From: Desulfuromusa sp.
Lineage (GTDB): Bacteria > Desulfobacterota > Desulfuromonadia > Desulfuromonadales > Geopsychrobacteraceae
Reading direction: 5' to 3'
Assembly: GCA_029934755.1 (NCBI GenBank)
Contig: JAOZLQ010000084.1
Coordinates: 1-9,623, forward strand
Length of the DNA stretch: 9,623 bases
The notes under the pieces are model-generated. The model was not told the origin of the DNA, ran no database searches, and saw only the letters and a program-made list of their open reading frames with translations. Positions 6,531 through 9,623 of the stretch are shown here, piece by piece. The translations under genes were made by a program, and so were the position numbers. Numbering within the stretch: position 1 is the stretch's first letter; each line of letters begins with the position of its first letter.

Positions 6531-6532
6531 TA

Positions 6533-8899
6533 TTAGGTTGTTTTTTTAGTAACTTTCTTTGCCGTGACCTTTTTTTTTGCAGCCGGTTTCTTTTTCGGTG
6601 CTGCTTTTTTAGCCGGAGCTTTCTTGACTGGTGGAATTAACTCTTTTTCCCAATCGCAGTTTTCCTGCGGACACCGTTGTACTGTTCCCCACCGTTTGGT
6701 CACTTTGATTTCTGTCAGTGGCCATGCACACTTGGGACAGGGTTCCTCTTTTGGTTCGTTCCAGAGGGCATATTTACACTTGGGATAGCGATTACAGGAA
6801 TAGAAGATTTTTCCGTAACGGCTCTTCTTTTCCATCATCTCCCCTTCACCACATTCTGGACAGGTGATACCAAGGGATTTGGGTTTTTCTAAGGGCTGAA
6901 TGTTCTTGCATTTTGGATAGCCGCTACAAGCGAGAAACTTTCCATATCGACCAGTTTTGATCAGCATAGGCGAACCACATTTTTCACATTTTTCATCAGA
7001 TACAACTGGTTCTTCGACTTCTTTCCCATCACTATTTAATGGTTCTGTATGGCGGCAATCAGGAAATCCGGAGCAGGCGAGAAAACGACCTGAACGACCG
7101 AGTTTGATGACTAGCTCTTTGCCGCATTCGGGACAGATTTTGTCGGTTTTTTCGGTTGTGATGTCCGCCTTGCTGACTTCCTGATCCTTGCGTCGCAGTA
7201 GGGCAATAAAGGGGTCCCAAAACTTTTTAATCAATGGAATCCAGGCGGCTTCCCCACGAGAGATAGCGTCCAGTTCCTCTTCCAATCCGGCAGTGAAGTC
7301 ATAATCGACATATTGACTGAAATGTTCTGTCAGCAGTTTTGTTACGACTCGGCCGGTATCTTCCGGGTGGAAAGTACGCTTCTCCAAGTAGACATATTTT
7401 CGGGTGACGAGAGTATTCATGATACTGGCATAGGTCGATGGTCTGCCAATGCCGTACTCTTCCAGAATTTTCACCAGACTGGCCTCGGTAAAGCGCGGAG
7501 GGGGCTGGGTGAAGTGCTGTTCCGGGGTGAGTTGTTCTTTGCTTAGTTTTTCACCCTCACTCAATGGTGGCAGTAAACCTTCTTTGTTTTCATCTTCACC
7601 ATTATCTGTACCTTCTATATACAAAGCCATAAAACCTGGAAAGCGGATGGTCTGGCCGGTTGCGCGGAAACTATAACGCTCACCGGCAGCAATATCGACT
7701 CTGGTGGCATCGAAAATGGCCTGGGTCATTTGTGAAGCAACGGTTCGCTTCCAGATTAATTCATAGAGGCGGTGTTGATCCGAGCTTAAATATTGTTTCA
7801 GCTGTGCTGGAGTGCGGGCAACTGATGTCGGACGAACCGCTTCATGAGCTTCCTGAGCATTTTTACTCTTGTTGCGGAAGACTCGCGGTTTTTCCAACGC
7901 ATAGCTTTTATCGTAAAGTCGGCAGATAACTTCATACGCTTCACTGGTTGCAACGTCTGATAGGGCAACCGAATCGGTTCGCATATAGGTGATTAAACCG
8001 TGGGTTCCATCTTCAACCTTAATTCCTTCATACAACTTCTGCGCAACACTCATGGTTTTTCTTGCTGAAAAGCCAAGTTTACGACTGGCTTCCTGTTGCA
8101 AAGTGCTGGTAGTAAAAGGTGGCGCAGGATTGCGCTTACGTTCTTTCTTTTCCAGCGAAGTCACTTGAAATTGTGCTTGTTTCAACTCGGCAAGAATATC
8201 TTCTGCCTGCTTTTGTGTGCTGATTGCAAACTTAGTCAGATTTTTTCCGTCACAAGCATGGAGTTTTGCCGTGAGTTGGCTTTTAGCAAGATTAGCCAAG
8301 AGAGCTTCAACGGTCCAATATTCACGTGGTTTGAAAGCATCTATCCCATCTTCGCGTTCACAAATCAGTCGCAAGGCAACCGATTGAACCCGTCCAGCAG
8401 ATAGCCCGTAGCGGATTTTTTTCCAGAGGAATGGCGACAGGTTAAAACCAACCAGATAATCAAGAACTGAGCGGGCCTGTTGAGCATCGACCATATCACG
8501 AGCAATAGAGCGTGGATGAGCCATCGCTTCGGTAATTGCTTTTTGAGTGATTTCTTGGAAAGTTACCCTTTTGACGACTGGTTTTTTGCCAGTTTCATCG
8601 ATACCAAGTGCCTCCAGAAGGTGCCAGGCAATTGCTTCCCCTTCGCGGTCAAGGTCAGTTGCAAGAATCAGCTCATCACTTTTAGCAACTTCTTTTTTCA
8701 GTACACTGATATGTTTTGCACTGTCGGCCAGAATTTGATAATTGGGTTTGAAATTATCGGCAGTATCAACCGACCCCTGCTTGCTAGGTAGGGCACGAAC
8801 GTGTCCGTAAGAAGCAAGAACCTTGTAGCCCTTGCCCAGAAATTTTTCGATGGTTTTTGCTTTCGCCGGTGACTCGACGATAACCAGTGATTGTGCCAT
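6533..8899 (-). CDS. topA: DNA topoisomerase I (type IA)
   Basis: This 788-aa enzyme relaxes negative supercoils through a transient 5'-phosphotyrosyl bond. The TOPRIM domain is at 1-115: Glu9 in VIVESPAKAKT and the metal-binding ATDLDREGEA (80-89; Asp82, Asp84, Glu86). The catalytic Tyr305 lies in GLITYMRTDS (301-310). Further core motifs are SAGRVQSVALRLI (167-179), AHEAVRP (351-357) and YGIGRPSTYA (482-491). Four Cys4 zinc ribbons follow: Cys589/592/609/615, 638/641/658/664, 680/683/702/708 and 721/724/743/748. The C-terminal 30 residues are a Lys/Ala/Pro-rich tail, probably binding DNA. The ATG at 8897-8899 has AGAGGA 5 bases upstream. A strong terminator separates it from smg. TTGACA lies at 8946-8951, but no matching -10 was found, so the promoter is unclear. 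E. coli TopA has three Cys4 ribbons, so four is on the generous side but within known variation. All key residues are present and there is no frameshift. Confidence 0.98.
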   Translation of the reverse strand: MAQSLVIVESPAKAKTIEKFLGKGYKVLASYGHVRALPSKQGSVDTADNFKPNYQILADSAKHISVLKKEVAKSDELILATDLDREGEAIAWHLLEALGIDETGKKPVVKRVTFQEITQKAITEAMAHPRSIARDMVDAQQARSVLDYLVGFNLSPFLWKKIRYGLSAGRVQSVALRLICEREDGIDAFKPREYWTVEALLANLAKSQLTAKLHACDGKNLTKFAISTQKQAEDILAELKQAQFQVTSLEKKERKRNPAPPFTTSTLQQEASRKLGFSARKTMSVAQKLYEGIKVEDGTHGLITYMRTDSVALSDVATSEAYEVICRLYDKSYALEKPRVFRNKSKNAQEAHEAVRPTSVARTPAQLKQYLSSDQHRLYELIWKRTVASQMTQAIFDATRVDIAAGERYSFRATGQTIRFPGFMALYIEGTDNGEDENKEGLLPPLSEGEKLSKEQLTPEQHFTQPPPRFTEASLVKILEEYGIGRPSTYASIMNTLVTRKYVYLEKRTFHPEDTGRVVTKLLTEHFSQYVDYDFTAGLEEELDAISRGEAAWIPLIKKFWDPFIALLRRKDQEVSKADITTEKTDKICPECGKELVIKLGRSGRFLACSGFPDCRHTEPLNSDGKEVEEPVVSDEKCEKCGSPMLIKTGRYGKFLACSGYPKCKNIQPLEKPKSLGITCPECGEGEMMEKKSRYGKIFYSCNRYPKCKYALWNEPKEEPCPKCAWPLTEIKVTKRWGTVQRCPQENCDWEKELIPPVKKAPAKKAAPKKKPAAKKKVTAKKVTKKTT

Positions 8900-8949
8900 C
8901 TGTGTCCTCTATGTGCCTCTTTCCTGTGAAAACAGAAAGGGCATTTGTC

Positions 8950-8972
8950 AAAAAAAATGTGCTAACAGCACA
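8950..8972 (-). terminator. Intrinsic terminator of the dprA-smg transcript
   Basis: On the minus strand TGTGCT-GTT-AGCACA forms a perfect 6-bp stem with a 3-base loop, followed directly by eight T. It begins 12 bases after the smg stop, the textbook place and form for Rho-independent termination. It isolates topA from upstream transcription. Confidence 0.85.
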
Positions 8973-8984
8973 ATCCAATAAATC

Positions 8985-9464
8985 TTAGTGGTAAATACGT
9001 TTCCAGTCGTTTTCCAAGAAGCAATCTATCTCTCGCAGCCAGAGATTACTCGAGCGTGACAGAAGGGTCAGAATAGTAACCATCTTGATTTCCTGTTCGT
9101 TGATGGGGTCTTCAGCTGAGCGCAGTGCCCGATCGATAATTTCTTCCTGAGCCTCATCAGAGAGTAGCCCCATGGTGCGAACTTTGACTAGAAAACCTCG
9201 CGCCTCATTGGTGAACTGTTGTTGCTCTTGATCGGTAAATATCCGGTAAGTGGGTAGATTCATTAAGGGAGTAACTGTTTCTGGCTTAACTTGAGGCTGC
9301 AGTGCAATTGTCTCCATCCAGGAAAAAGCATCGTTGATTTCATCGGCTTCAAAGCCTACCGATATCAGTTCAGCCATTAGCTCTTGTTCGCTGATCGGAG
9401 TATTTTTTTCTCCCAGAACATATTGGGCAATCAGATTGACAATCGCCAAAACTCGCTCACGCAA
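8985..9464 (-). CDS. smg: Smg / DUF494 family protein
   Basis: This 159-aa protein is close to the E. coli Smg length (157 aa). Function is unknown; it is conserved next to dprA in many proteobacteria. Visible family features are an N-terminal helix (RERVLAIVNLIAQYVLGE), an acidic segment with GFEADEINDAFSWME (37-51), the mid-protein YRIFTDQEQ (73-81), and GLLSDEAQEEIIDRAL (99-114). The start is TTG at 9462-9464, because GGAGG (9469-9473) lies 4 bases upstream and the family begins at this RERV-like helix. A longer ATG reading from 9542 would overlap the end of dprA by 53 bases and add 26 residues unlike the family. It has no membrane segment or signal peptide and should be cytoplasmic. It follows dprA by 25 bases, so the two are co-transcribed, and it ends at a strong terminator. 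In E. coli smg is followed by yrdD, a topoisomerase zinc-ribbon protein; here full topA follows. Confidence 0.93.
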   Translation of the reverse strand: MRERVLAIVNLIAQYVLGEKNTPISEQELMAELISVGFEADEINDAFSWMETIALQPQVKPETVTPLMNLPTYRIFTDQEQQQFTNEARGFLVKVRTMGLLSDEAQEEIIDRALRSAEDPINEQEIKMVTILTLLSRSSNLWLREIDCFLENDWKRIYH

Positions 9465-9489
9465 GGAACCTCCAAAATGGTCTCTAGAA

Positions 9490-9623
9490 TCATACTTGTT
9501 CACGAATATAGTTATTTCCGGGAAGTGTCTGTATACCGCCACGGAGCTCTAGGTCGAGTAAAATAGCCGAAAGCTCCATGGGAGTCAAGCCGCATTCCCG
9601 GGCTATTTCGTCACTATGTCGGG
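9490..9623 (-). CDS. dprA: DprA/Smf DNA-processing protein, C-terminal fragment (cut by right edge)
   Basis: The last 43 residues are readable, reading RHSDEIARECGLTPMELSAI and then LLDLELRGGIQTLPGNNYIR, ending EQV with a TGA stop at 9490-9492. This is the C-terminal winged-helix domain of DprA/Smf, with the typical LxxLELxGxIxxLPGxxYxR ending. DprA binds incoming single-stranded DNA and loads RecA; the Rossmann-fold SSB/RecA-binding part lies outside the window. The gene leads directly into smg with a 25-base gap, and the two share the terminator at 8950-8972. The identification rests on the C-terminal motif plus the conserved dprA-smg order. Confidence 0.88.
   Translation of the reverse strand, partial: RHSDEIARECGLTPMELSAILLDLELRGGIQTLPGNNYIREQV

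Noticed and set aside
9465..9542. ATG-started longer smg product
   Set aside because: The extra 26 residues come from the overlap with dprA and the intergenic gap; a TTG with GGAGG fits the family length and start.
1..9623. CRISPR array, transposase, prophage, toxin-antitoxin, tRNA or rRNA
   Set aside because: No regularly spaced repeats, no transposase or integrase motif and no tRNA-like cloverleaf were seen; all coding space is taken by recognisable housekeeping genes.

Overview
The window reads as an ordinary chromosomal housekeeping region of a Gram-negative bacterium of moderate G+C content. The best guess is a Desulfuromonas/Pelobacter/Geobacter-type organism (Desulfuromonadota, formerly Deltaproteobacteria). 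That placement is an inference from the dprA-smg-topA-trmFO order, from the use of the folate-dependent tRNA methylase TrmFO, and from the protein sequences; no rRNA or other direct marker is present. All ten genes lie on the minus strand, so transcription runs from right to left.

Layout in transcription order: the C-terminal end of dprA (DNA uptake/recombination; cut by the right edge), then smg (DUF494) from a TTG start, then a clear intrinsic terminator. Next is topA (DNA topoisomerase I with four zinc ribbons and a Lys/Ala-rich tail). A 226-base spacer made almost wholly of inverted repeats follows: a REP-like nested palindrome, a terminator-like hairpin, and a two-hairpin repeat that ends next to the ribosome binding site of trmFO. 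A tightly packed run of five genes comes next: trmFO (tRNA m5U54), maf (nucleotide pyrophosphatase), a YggS-type PLP protein, a phosphoglycolate-phosphatase-like HAD hydrolase, and a multi-pass membrane protein of the MATE/MOP type that resembles the ANK family. Spacings in this run are -1, 20, 1 and about -8 bases, so it is probably one translationally coupled operon. A 247-base spacer carrying a second, different dispersed repeat separates it from a CtlX-type citrulline/arginine-deiminase-like hydrolase with a TTG start and a terminator at its stop codon. Last is efp (elongation factor P), cut by the left edge.

Functionally the region mixes DNA topology and uptake (topA, dprA), tRNA and translation quality (trmFO, efp), and metabolite clean-up (Maf, phosphoglycolate phosphatase, PLP homeostasis). 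I see no mobile element with a transposase, no CRISPR array, no defence island and no RNA gene. I found no convincing undescribed system. The most worthwhile leads are the repeat-packed topA-trmFO spacer, the in-frame repeat that falsely extends trmFO, the nested inverted repeat at the ctlX terminator, and the uncharacterised membrane protein in the operon.
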